From Siphonodentalium dalli (taxonomy: Eukaryota > Mollusca > Scaphopoda > Gadilida > Siphonodentaliidae): a stretch of 64,000 nucleotides of DNA. The stretch covers positions 242,027,530 to 242,091,529 of the forward strand of contig CP136065.1 in the NCBI GenBank assembly GCA_032622095.1. Reading direction: 5' to 3'. The notes under the pieces are model-generated. The model was not told the DNA's origin. It made no database searches and saw nothing but the letters and a program-made list of their open reading frames with translations. The translations under genes were made by a program, and so were the position numbers. Shown in pieces: positions 33,379-45,100 of the stretch (its first letter is position 1; each line of letters opens with the position of its first letter).

Positions 33379-33777
33379 ACAACATAACGACGAACAAAAT
33401 GACTTCATGTTGGTGAGTTGAATTATACCAAACTTCAAGACAGGATTCAGTCCCCTCGCTAAGCTGTGTGACCACTGTATACATACTCTATTGAAAGCGA
33501 AAAAATGTATTTAATACTTTTGTGGGTTTCAATTCATTCTGATTTGATTTAGCCAATTTCCAAAATGAACATTATTATCAGAATAGTGCAGTGCATAATG
33601 AATTTTAACAATTTTACACAAATCATATGAGATTTCCTTAAAGTTTGAAAACGTGATGGCAGTGTTAAAGCCGACGAACTATCGTTTGGAAATACACATT
33701 GCAAGTGGCGTGGTACGATAATAGAATTACTAGTAAATAGCAACACTCTTACTAATAAGAGTGTTGGTATTTATTGG
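33379..33777. other. No gene recognised
   Basis: AT-rich, with short frames only. Confidence 0.4.
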
Positions 33778-33893
33778 ACCAGCATCCGCGATGACCTCGT
33801 CTGGCCCAGACTGTGATGGTATCCACAACAAATATATCTGTTGTGGATACCATTATCACAGTCTGGACAAGACGAGGTTATCGCTGATTCGAA
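33778..33893. repeat. Long imperfect hairpin
   Basis: The arm with GCGATGACCTCGTCTGG and GACTGTGATGGTATCCACA pairs with TGTGGATACCATTATCACAG and GACAAGACGAGGTTATCGC around a loop AATATATC. The stem is about 50 bp with scattered mismatches. It could be a small fold-back element or a hairpin RNA precursor. Confidence 0.75.
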
Positions 33894-36555
33894 TCGCGGC
33901 ATGGCCGAACATGGGACCGATTTTAAAGGTTATCTTGAGTTGAGAATGTGTTCACACACAATGAAGCAGTGAACACTCAAACTGATTCAGTGCCTCCATA
34001 CATCTGATAGGTTATCTAGTTGAACATGGATATATCCATATGTGGGTTTACTGCACATCCAACTTAATGCTTATCGTCCAGATAATAGAAATTGTTGCGT
34101 TTGTTACAACCATGCATTCTATAGAATGACCCTTGGTGTGGGTACACCTATATATCGCCTTTGATGTTTAGACGAACGCCGGGTTGGTATACCTGGCAAC
34201 GTGTTTTCAATTATTATACGCTTTCGCTAGAGAGTGTCTTCGTGTGCTCAAGTTGCGTAACAAAAGCTGAAGAAATAATCGAATCAACGTCAGAGCGATC
34301 AGCCTTTGGAGGAAAGAAAGAAACAATGTAATTTGAAGGCGAAATGTTCGGTTCTAAATAATTATTATAACAGTTTGCTTTGTGAGACATAATATTGTTC
34401 GGGTTAATCGGTTTGAATGCAACAAGAAGACAAGCTATATATATATATGCTTTATTCATTTACATATATCTTCAGGGTGCCAGACATCTAGTAACTCTGA
34501 AATGGGTTGTTACCTCTTTGTTTTTGGATGACGAATGTTCTCAGAAAATGAACAAATTGATTATCTTAATTAGAAGAGAGAGTCGCTGAAAGTGGTGCTA
34601 TACAGAGTATCCACATTCGGAAAATCTCACCTAGATGTCGTGACTTTAAATGTTTTCGTTCGTTGTAATCAATTCGCGACGGGACAAATTTCAGGTCTAC
34701 TTTAGATTCTGTGATTTGTATGAGTCACAGACATGCAGTGCATGGTGCCTGGTAATTTTGAAAATAGTTGAGTATTCCCATGGGATAGAATTGTCATTGT
34801 ATAAGATAGATAGATAGATAGATCTGTATTGTCATTGTATAAGGAGAACCACTGATTGTGAAGTTGCAGTGATATGTCCACGAGAAAAGAAAAACTGTGA
34901 AAACAACAGGATATAAAGCAGACACATGCAGGGTGTGATATATTTTAAATAACCATCCCGATGAAATGCAAAGCATGTAACCTCAATGAGAAGCCACCTA
35001 GTACAAACGCTATCGCATGCCAAATGGGGTGGGATGCTGAAAAATCGCAAGCCAATTTGCGCGCGATTTAGTTTGCCGTGTCCCGCGTGACTCAGCATCG
35101 CATGCGAATATGTTTCGATTGTAAAATTCAAAGAAATGTAACTCTAACATACCCGTTATTTAGTAAAAAATCATACCAAAAGAATGACACCACAAAGAGA
35201 CACGTTTCAAAAACACTATAGGAAAAATCACTTTTAGGGTGGGTGGGCTTGGGGGAGGCGGACGGCACTGTCTAAGACCTGTTATTGAAGCAACGTCACC
35301 CCTTTTTCAACGGCCTGATTGCTCATAAAAACAACTCTATATATAAGCGCACGCGGCTACCACTTTATAGCATCAAGGGTAGACTGAGCAAATCGAGACG
35401 GGATGCTGGTCCCGCCAAACTCTCCAGACGGCATCGACATATCAAAACGCATGCGATTCTCGCCTATCGTATCCGTATTTGGACGAGATTGTAAGACCAT
35501 AGCCTGGAGAAGCACCATAAATCTGAGAAAATCACAAAACACTCATACATTAAAGTTGTCAAATAAGGTTTATCACCCATACCCATATAGGTTATATGTA
35601 TATATGCATCAAAGCAGTATTGAGAGTAGTCTTTTCTCTCACTGGGTGACTATAGCCCCGGCTAGATGACTAAATTGGCAAATAGTCGTCCAGTCAATGC
35701 AATGACAAGTAATTGAAGAACACACTGACTCAATGCAAGTATTCTTTGCAGTTGGCAGAAGCACAGATACTTGCAACGCGCTTGCTTCTCTGCCACACCC
35801 AAAGCTGCACAGACAGTATGCGCCGTACCTACTAGTATATATATATGATACCCATGTATACTACTATGATGTAAAACAGGTGCGTATATATAAGGACGAC
35901 ACACATGTTTGGAGCGGGATGGGCAGTGGAGCGCATTACAAGCCCCATGTGACAGAAACATTAATCCCAAAATAAAATGTTATAACCACAAAGATGAATA
36001 CTTGTTTTGTAATAATTAGCATGTTCAATTACTCAGCTTTTCATTATATCGGTAGGCCCCACAAATCCAAGCTCACATCTACCCAATGACGAGCATCATA
36101 CATTAATACAAGAAATATGTAAATCTTTCAATGTTCATACCATTTATTGCACATGAGAATTAAATTAGCTGATATTGGCATCTCACGGATCAATGAAGGT
36201 AAGCAACAACAAAGAAAACCTGTGAAAACTGGGTTGTTATCTCTGTAATTGCTTTTTGTTCAGTGCAATGTTTAGTTCGTAAAAATCGGGACATGATATC
36301 GTGTTATAAAAGAACAAATAGTGAGTAAATATTGAAACTAGGACCCACCTTCTCTTGAATAATGTTCTATTTTGTTCCAGTTTATAAGCCTGAACATATA
36401 AACTAATTTTGATAGTCATAATTTATCTTTAAACATAGTTTTGGAAAAAAAACCTGTATACATGGCAAGGAAATATCTGCGATGGGCTCTCAGAATTACC
36501 AACACCCCGGACCATTTTTTCGCGACCCCGCCTGTCGTGTGACTTGGCATAACAG
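33894..36555. other. No gene recognised
   Basis: About 2.6 kb of short frames on both strands. A GATA tract at 34805-34822 is bracketed by an 18-bp direct repeat (TATTGTCATTGTATAAG type). TA-rich tracts lie at about 34437-34450 and 35838-35850. No domain or repeat family was recognised. Confidence 0.4.
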
Positions 36556-37707
36556 TTAAAGATGCATAATCCGATTAAGCGCCCCTCAATTACTATTTAT
36601 TAAGCGCCCCTCAATTACTATTTATTAAGCGCCCCTCAATTACTATTTATTAAGCGCCCCTCAATTACTATTTATTAAGCGCCCCTCAATTACTATTTAT
36701 TAAGCGCCCCTCAATTACTATTTATTAAGCGCCCCTCAATTACTACTTATTAAGCGCCCCTCAATTACTATTTATTAAGCGCCCCTCAATTACTATTTAT
36801 TAAGCGTCCCTCAATTACTATTTATTAAGCGCCCCTCAATTACTATTTATTAAGCGTCCCTCAATTACTATTTATTAAGCGCCCCTCAATTACTATTTAT
36901 TAAGCGCCCCTCAATTACTATTTATTAAGCGCCCCTCAATTACTATTTATTTGGATTCGGGGGTAAAAAAATATTTGATTCCAGTCGAGGAACCCACCTA
37001 TTAAAAGCTCAGAGTTATTAGATATCGATTTTTGAAACGTTAAATCCTCAATCAATGATTAAGCCATCGTCATGCTTATGGCAATTGAGTTTCATCAATG
37101 ACTCAGTTTTCAGGCAAGTTTATTTAAAAAATTAAATACTGTCTGGCACATTGGATATTTATTGCGACATTTGTTGACAGGTATCAACTGCCTTGCTCAA
37201 ATTGTACTAGTAATGAGCCTGTTATGCCAGGTTGTAATAGCTGTTAATTGCTGAATTATTTCAAGGCATGAAATGGACCATTTTATTGCATACTATTCGT
37301 TATGGAAGCAAGCTGGTCAAATATTTTCATGTGTGGAACAAAATATCGCATCATATTGCATCCATTCAGTGGTCGACAACCATTTCTTACTGACAGTTCT
37401 CTCTTTGACATGAAATTTGTCACTTACAAGTGGCCCAGTAAACAATCGACGAGCCGACGGTATCGGGCCAAATTGCGGATGAAGATGGATAACTCTAAAA
37501 TCAAGAGGATTTCTGTCGATAAGAAGGTCAAATTTCGTCGAACAACATGTTGATAAATAACACGTTTCGGGCAATTTTATAATATAGTTGACAGTGGTTA
37601 GCATTAGTTTTGGGCAATTAATCGATTCTGATAACTGAAGCAGCATTTCTAAAAATGTTGTTGTAATCTGGTTATATGGGGACCATCGGATCGGATTGAT
37701 TACCGTT
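36556..37707 (-). mobile_element. TTAA-flanked family D element, copy 2, with expanded minisatellite
   Basis: In reverse orientation to 1088-1657. The left end TTAAAGATGCATAATCCGAT runs straight into the 25-bp array. The right end near 37707 is GGATTGATTACCGTTAG, a worn form of the family terminus. The shared interior includes AGATATCGATTTTTGAAACG, GTCGACGAGCC-like blocks and TTAATCGATTCTGATAACTG. About 380 bp between roughly 37043 and 37426 are absent from copy 1 and may be an insertion here or a deletion there. Confidence 0.65.
36576..36950. repeat. 25-bp minisatellite, 15 units
   Basis: Fifteen nearly identical units of TAAGCGCCCCTCAATTAC plus TATTTAT at exact 25-bp spacing (36576, 36601, 36626 and so on), with only single-base variants (GCGTCCC, CTACTTAT). 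Confidence 0.95.
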
Positions 37708-37991
37708 AGAGAAAATATGAATATTTCATATTTACAGATCATACTGGACCTTGGTAGTATATTGTAAACAGAATACGTAAAATCGTTTACATGTATGAGA
37801 CCTATGGAAAATATTTACACCATTGTAACCATGTATAACGACGGAACGCGTGCGAGAGACTATCCGCACAGCGGGGGGAATTATTTCTGGGAACGAAATT
37901 AGCACAGGCTTGTACTGTCGAGTATGTAATTCGCAATCTATGTGTGGAATTCAGCTTGATGAGTATGCGCTCCGTGCTATGATGACGTAGC
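37708..37991. other. No gene recognised
   Basis: Short stretch between repeats with no domain. Confidence 0.4.
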
Positions 37992-38341
37992 TGATGATTC
38001 CGCCGGCAAAGATGTATCTGTGTTTACATCAAACCAGGTGTGCTCGACCACAGTTCTGGCAGGGACGTGGCTTGGGGGTTTCTGTTGGTTACAAGAAACT
38101 AATTATATAGAGTTACGCTTCCTAAATTTGTGTAGAGAAACTAAGAGTCAGTATAAAAAAAATCTGATGGATGATTCCGCCGGCAATGATGTATCTGTAT
38201 TTACATCAAACCAGGTGTGCTCGACCACAGTTCTGGCAGGGACGTGGCTTGGGGGTTTCTGTTGGTTACAAGAAACTAATTATATAGAGTTACGCTTCCT
38301 AAATTTGTGTAGAGAAACTAAGAGTCAGTATTTAAAAAATA
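37992..38341. repeat. Tandem duplication, 177-bp unit, two copies
   Basis: GATGATTCCGCCGGCAA through AACTAAGAGTCAGTAT occurs twice head-to-tail, nearly identical. The second half of the unit belongs to family K, so a family K copy appears to have partly duplicated. The resulting 124-codon frame is a product of the duplication. Confidence 0.9.
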
Positions 38342-38710
38342 TGGCTGCTGATTGGTTGATTATCTTTGAGGTAAAATTCATAGCCTATATGTAAATGACG
38401 TAAATATGGCGATCATTTTTGTTCAGATGGCCAGGAAGAGTTTGGTGCGGTCACGAAGTTATGGAAGGGGTCGATATTTTTATGTTACTGATTGTTATGC
38501 AGTAAATGGGTTAGTTATGGAAATGCAAGATTATATATTTTTTTAAATTATCGTGAAGGGCGCGTTTGTCGTCACCAAATGGTGTATCGGATGACGTTCT
38601 GATAGAAAATTGACCACTTGAAGTTCAAATAGGCTTAACCCATCACCAGCGGGAGTTACAGCTAACAGCTATGGAAAATAATTAGTTGTGTGTAACCTGT
38701 TTGGGAGTTT
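38260..38710 (+). repeat. Family K dispersed repeat, copy 2
   Basis: Aligns with 26975-27420 (blocks listed there). Confidence 0.75.
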
Positions 38711-39120
38711 CTAACTTAGAATGTCCAACCTTAACCCCATAACACAGACAAAATTTAAAAATACTTGAAATTTTATGTGCACCATCTTTAGAATGCAGTC
38801 TAAGTCAAACCTAGCTAGCTACGCGTTCGATCGTCTGAAACAGTTCACTGAGGACACTTCCTATACAGTCGCCCACGTTCGCTGTAAATAATATTACCCG
38901 GTAGTCCCCGCAGTATGACGTCATCACGCACATTTGACATTAAAAATACTGTTATGATTGACAGATATCTACTTTCGTTTTCACGAATACACAAATTCGA
39001 TGCTGATTGTTGAAAGATTTGGAAATATTTAATTATATTCTTCTTGTTAGGTAATATTTGTCATTGCGGGATTCTTTATAGGCGTTTTTAGTGTTTAATT
39101 ATTTGTCGTAATCTTTAAAT
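38711..39120. other. Left flank of the satellite; no gene recognised
   Basis: AT-rich, short frames only. The satellite begins abruptly at about 39121. Confidence 0.45.
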
Positions 39121-42100
39121 GTGTTAACATTTATTACCCCTACTCAGCTATGTGGTAACATTTATTTCCCCCTACTCAGCTATGTGTTAACATTTATTAC
39201 CCCCTACTCAGCTATGTGTTAACAGTTATTACCCCTACTCAGCTATGTGTTAACATTTATTACCCCCCACTTAGCTATGTGTTAACATTTATTACCCCCT
39301 ACTCAGCTATGTGTTAACATTTATTAACCCCTATTCAGCTATGTGTTAACATTTATTACCCTTACTCAGCTATGTTTTAACATTTATTACCCCCTACTCT
39401 GCTATTTGTTAACATTTATTACCCTTACTCAGCTATGTTTTAACATTTATTACCCTTACTCAGCTATGTGTTAACATTTATTACCTCCTACTCAGCTATG
39501 TGTTAACATTTATTACCCCCTACTCAGCTATGTGTTAACATTTATTACCCCCTACTCAGCTATGTGTTAACATTTATTACCCCTACTCAGCTATTTGTTA
39601 ACATTTATTACCATTACTCAGCTATGTGTTAACAGTTATTACCCTTACTCAGCTATGTGTTAACATTTATTACCCCCTACTCAGCTATGTGTTAACATTT
39701 ATTACCCTTACTCAGCTATGTGTTAACATTTATTACCCATACTCAGCTATGTGTTAACATTTATTACCCATACTCAGCTATGTGTTAACATTTATTAACC
39801 TTACTCAGCTATGTTTTAACATTTATTACCCCTACTCAGCTATGTGTTAACATTTATTACCCCTACTCAGCTATGTGTTAACATTTATTACCCCCTACTC
39901 AGCTATGTGTTAACATTTATTACCCTTACTCAGCTATGTGTTAACATTTATTACCCCATACTCAGCTATGTGTTAACATTTATTACCCATACTCAGCTAT
40001 GTGTTAACATTTATTACCCTTACTCAGCTATATGTTAACATTGATAACCTCTACTCAGCTATGTGTTAACATTTATTACCTCTACTCAGCTATGTGTTAA
40101 CATTTATTACCCCTACTCAGCTATGTGTTAACATTTATTACCCCTACTCAGCTATGTGTTAACATTTATTACCCTTACTCAGTTATATGTTAACATTTAT
40201 TACCCCTACTCAGCTATGTGTTAACATTTATTACCCTTACTCAGCTATGTGTTAAAATTTATTTCCCTTACTCAGCTATGTGTTAACATTTATTACCCTT
40301 ACTCAGCTGTATGTGGCGGGTGAACATTTATTACCCTTACTCAGCTAGGTGTTAACATTTATTACCCTTACTCAGCTATGTGTTAACATTTATTACCCCC
40401 TACTCAGCTATGTGTTAACATTTATTACCCCCTACTCAGCTATGTGTTAACATTTATTACCCTTACTCAGCTATGTGTTAACATGTATTACCCTTACTCA
40501 GCTATGTGTTAACATTTATTACCCTTACTCAGCTATGTGTTAACATTTATTACCCTTACTCAGCTATGTGTTAACATTTATTACCCTTACTCAGCTATGT
40601 TTTAACATTTATTTTCCCCTACTCAGCTATGTGTTAACATTTATTACCCCCTACTCAGCTATGTGTTAACATTTATTACCCCCTACTCAGCTATGTGTTA
40701 ACATTTATTACCCATACTCAGCTATGTGTTAACATTTATTACCCCCTACTCAGCTATGTGTTAACATTTATTACCCCTACTCAGCTATGTGTTAACATTT
40801 ATTACCCCTACTCAGCTATGTGGCGGGGTTAACATTTAGTATCCCCCTACTCAGCTATGCGGCGGGGTTAACATTTATTACCCCCCCCTACTCAGATATG
40901 TGTTAACATTTATTACCCTTACTCAGCTATGTGTTAACATTTATTTCCCTTACTCAGCTATATGTTAACATTTATTTCCCCCTACTCAGCTGTATGTGGT
41001 TGTTGAACATTTATTACCCCCTATTCAGCTATGTGTTAACATTTATTACCCCCTACTCAGTTATGTGTTAACATTTATTACCCCTACTCAGCTATGTGGG
41101 GGTTAACATTTATTACCCCCACTCAGATATGTGTTAACATTTATTACCCCCTACTCAGCTATGTGTTAACATTTATTACCCTTACTCAGCTATGTGTTAA
41201 CATTTATTACCCTTACTCAGCTATGTGTTAACATTTATTACCCTTACTCAGCTATGTGTTAACATTTATTACCCCTACTCAGCTATGTGTTAACATTTAT
41301 TACCCCCTACTCAGCTATGTGTTAACATTTATTACCCCTACTCAGCTATGTGGCGGGGTTAACATTTATTATCCCCCTACTCAGCTATGTGGCGGGGTTA
41401 ACATTTATTACCCCCTACTCAGCTATGTGTTAACATTTATTACCCTTACTCAGCTATGTGTTAACATTTATTTCCCTTACTCAGCTATGTGTTAACATTT
41501 ATTTCTCCCTACTCAGCTGTATGTGGTTGTTGAACATTTATTACCCCCTACTCAGCTATGTATTAACATTTATTACCCCCTACTCAGCTATGTGTTAACA
41601 TTTATTACCCCTACTCAGCTATGTGGGGGTTAACATTTATTACCCCCACTCAGATATGTGTTAACATTTATTACCCCCTACGCAGCTATGTGTTAACATT
41701 TATTAACCCCTACTCAGCTATGTGTTAACATTTATTACCCCTACTCAGCTATGTGGCGGGGTTAACATTTATTATTCCCCTAATCAGCTATGTGTTAACA
41801 TTTATTACCCTTACGCAGCTATGTGGCGGGTTAACATTTATTACCCCTACTCAGCTATGTGTTAACATTTATTTCCCTTACTCAGCTATGTGTTAACATT
41901 TATTCCCCCTTACTCAGCTGTATGTGGTTGTTGAACATTTATTACCCCCTATTCAGCTATGTGTTAACATTTATTACCCTTACTCAGATATGTGTTAACA
42001 TTTATTACTCTTACTCAGCTATGTGTTAACATTTATTACCCCTACTCAGCTATGTGTTAACATTTATTACCCCCTACTCAGCTATGTGTTAACATTTATT

Positions 42101-45100
42101 ACCCCTACTCAGCTATGTGTTAACATTTATTACCCTTACTTAGCTATATGTTAACATTTATTACCCCCACTCAGCTATGTGTTAACATTTATTACCCTTA
42201 CTCAGCTATGTGTTAACATTTATTACCCCCTACTCAGCTATGTGTTAACATTTATTACCCCCTACTCAGCTATGTGTTAACATTTATTACCCCTACTCAG
42301 CTATGTGTTAACATTTATTACCCCTACTCAGCTATGTGTTAACATTTATTACCCTTACTCAGCTATGTGTTAACATTTATTACCCCCTACTCAGCTATGT
42401 GTTAACATTTATTACCCCCTACTCAGCTATGTGTTAACATTTATTACCCCTACTCAGCTATGTGTTAACATTTATTACCCTTACTTAGCTATATGTTAAC
42501 ATTTATTACCCCCACTCAGCTATGTGTTAACATTTATTACCCTTACTCAGCTATGTGTTAACATTTATTACCCCCTACTCAGCTATGTGTTAACATTTAT
42601 TACCCCTACTCAGCTATGTGGCGGGGTTAACATTTATTATCCCCCTACTCAGCTATGTGTTAACATTTATTACCCTTACTCAGCTATGTGTTAACATTTA
42701 TTTCCCTTACTCAGCTATGTGTTAACATTTATTTCCCCCTACTCAGCTGTATGTGGTTGTTGAACATTTATTACCCCCTACTCAGCTATGTATTAACATT
42801 TATTACCCCCTACTCAGCTATGTGTTAACATTTATTACCCCTACTCAGCTATGTGGGGGTTAACATTTATTACCCCCACTCAGATATGTGTTAACATTTA
42901 TTACCCCCTACGCAGCTATGTGTTAACATTTATTAACCCCTACTCAGCTATGTGTTAACATTTATTACCCCTACTCAGCTATGTGGCGGGGTTAACATTT
43001 ATTATTCCCCTAATCAGCTATGTGTTAACATTTATTACCCTTACTCAGCTATGTGGCGGGTTAACATTTATTACCCCTACTCAGCTATGTGTTAACATTT
43101 ATTTCCCTTACTCAGCTAAGTGTTAACATTTATTTCCCCTTACTCAGCTGTATGTGGTTGTTGAACATTTATTACCCCCTATTCAGCTATGTGTTAACAT
43201 TTATTACCCTTACTCAGATATGTGTTAACATTTATTACTCTTACTCAGCTATGTGTTAACATTTATTACCCCCTACTCAGCTATGTGTTAACATTTATTA
43301 CCCCCTACTCAGCTATGTGTTAACATTTATTACCCCTACTCAGCTATGTGTTAACATGTATTACCCCTACTCAGCTATGTGTTAACATTTATTACCCTTA
43401 CTCAGCTATGTGTTAACATTTATTACCCCCTACTCAGCTATGTGTTAACATTTATTACCCCCTACTCAGCTATGTGTTAACATTTATTACCCCTACTCAG
43501 CTATGTGTTAACATTTATTACCCTTACTTAGCTATATGTTAACATTTATTACCCCCACTCAGCTATGTGTTAACATTTATTACCCTTACTCAGCTATGTG
43601 TTAACATTTATTACCCCCTACTCAGCTATGTGTTAACATTTATTACCCCTACTCAGCTATGTGGCGGGGTTAACATTTATTATCCCCCTACTCAGCTATG
43701 TGTTAACATTTATTACCCTTACTCAGCTATGTGGCGGGTTAACATTTATTACCCCTACTCAGCTATGTGTTAACATTTATTTCCCTTACTCAGCTATGTG
43801 TTAACATTTATTTCCCCCTACTCAGCTGTATGTGGTTGTTGAACATTTATTACCCCCTACTCAGCTATGTGTTAACATTTATTACCCTTACTCAGATATG
43901 TGTTAACATGTATTACCCCCTACTAAGCTATGTGTTAACATTTATTACCCCCTACTCAGCTATGTGCTAACATTTATTACCCCTACTCAGCTATGAGGCG
44001 GGGTTAACATTTATTATCCCCATAATCAGCTATGTGTTAACATTTATTACCATTACTCAGCTATGTGGCGGGTTAACATTTATTACCCCTACTCAGCTAT
44101 GTGTTAACATTTATTTCCCTTACTCAGCTATGTGTTAACATTTATTTCCCCTTACTCAGTGTATGTGGTTGTTGAACATTTATTACCCCCTATTCAGCTA
44201 TGTGTTAACATTTATTACCCTTACTCAGATATGTGTTAACATTTATTACCCTTACTCAGCTATGTGTTAACATTTATTACCCCCTACTCAGCTATGTGTT
44301 AACATTGATTACCCCCTACTCAGCTATGTGTTCACATTTATTACCCCTACTCAGCTATGTGTTAACATTTATTACCCCTACTCAGCTATGTGTTAACATT
44401 TATTACCCTTACTCAGCTATGTGTTAACATTTATTACCCCTACTCAGCTATGTGTTAACATTTATTACCCCCTACTCAGCTATGAGTTAACATTTATTAC
44501 CCTTACTTAGCTATGTGTTAACATTTATTACCCCCACTCAGCTATGTGTTAACATTTATTACCCTTACTCAGCTATGTGTTAACATTTATTACCCCCTAC
44601 TCAGCTATGTGTTAACATTTATTACCCCTACTCAGCTATGTGGCGGGGTTAACCTTTATTACCCCCCCTACTCAGCTATGTGTTAACATTTATTACCCCC
44701 TACTCAGCTATGTGTTAACATTTATTACCCCCTACTCAGCTATGTGTTAACATTTATTAGCCCTACTCAGCTATGTGTTAACATTTATTACCCTTACTTA
44801 GCTATGTGTTAACATTTATTACCCCCTACTCAGCTATGTGTTAACATTTATTACCCCCTACTCAGCTATGTGTTAACATTTATTTCCACTACTCAGCTAT
44901 GTGTTAACATTTATTACCCTTACTTAGCTATGTGTTAACATTTATTACCCCCACTCAGCTATGTGTTAACATTTATTACCCTTACTCAGCTATGTGTTAA
45001 CATTTATTACCCCCTACTCAGCTATGTGTTAACATTTATTACCCCTACTCAGCTATGTGGCGGGGTTAACATTTATTACCCCCTACTCAGCTAAGTGTTA

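Noticed and set aside
32572-33438. Minus-strand frames up to 202 codons with repeated VCLHGTWLVLWITVFSL-like segments
   Set aside because: They are translations of the 46/42-bp minisatellite. Since 46 is not a multiple of three, the same DNA is read in different phases, and no start, splice or domain signal exists.
33886-33898. GATTCGAATC, like a tRNA T-loop
   Set aside because: It is at the edge of a long hairpin. No acceptor stem, D-arm or anticodon arm can be drawn around it.
36576-36950. CRISPR-like regular repeat
   Set aside because: The 25-bp units are contiguous without spacers, lie in eukaryotic mobile DNA, and no cas gene is present.
37302-37742. Overlapping frames on both strands (83 and 141 codons)
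   Set aside because: Lie within a family D element. The minus-strand one resembles 1162-1395 only because both are the same element, and the shared part has differing ends and no domain.
38020-38394. 124-codon frame with an internally repeated sequence
   Set aside because: Caused by a recent 177-bp tandem duplication within a repeat. The matching family K copy at 26975 does not keep the frame.
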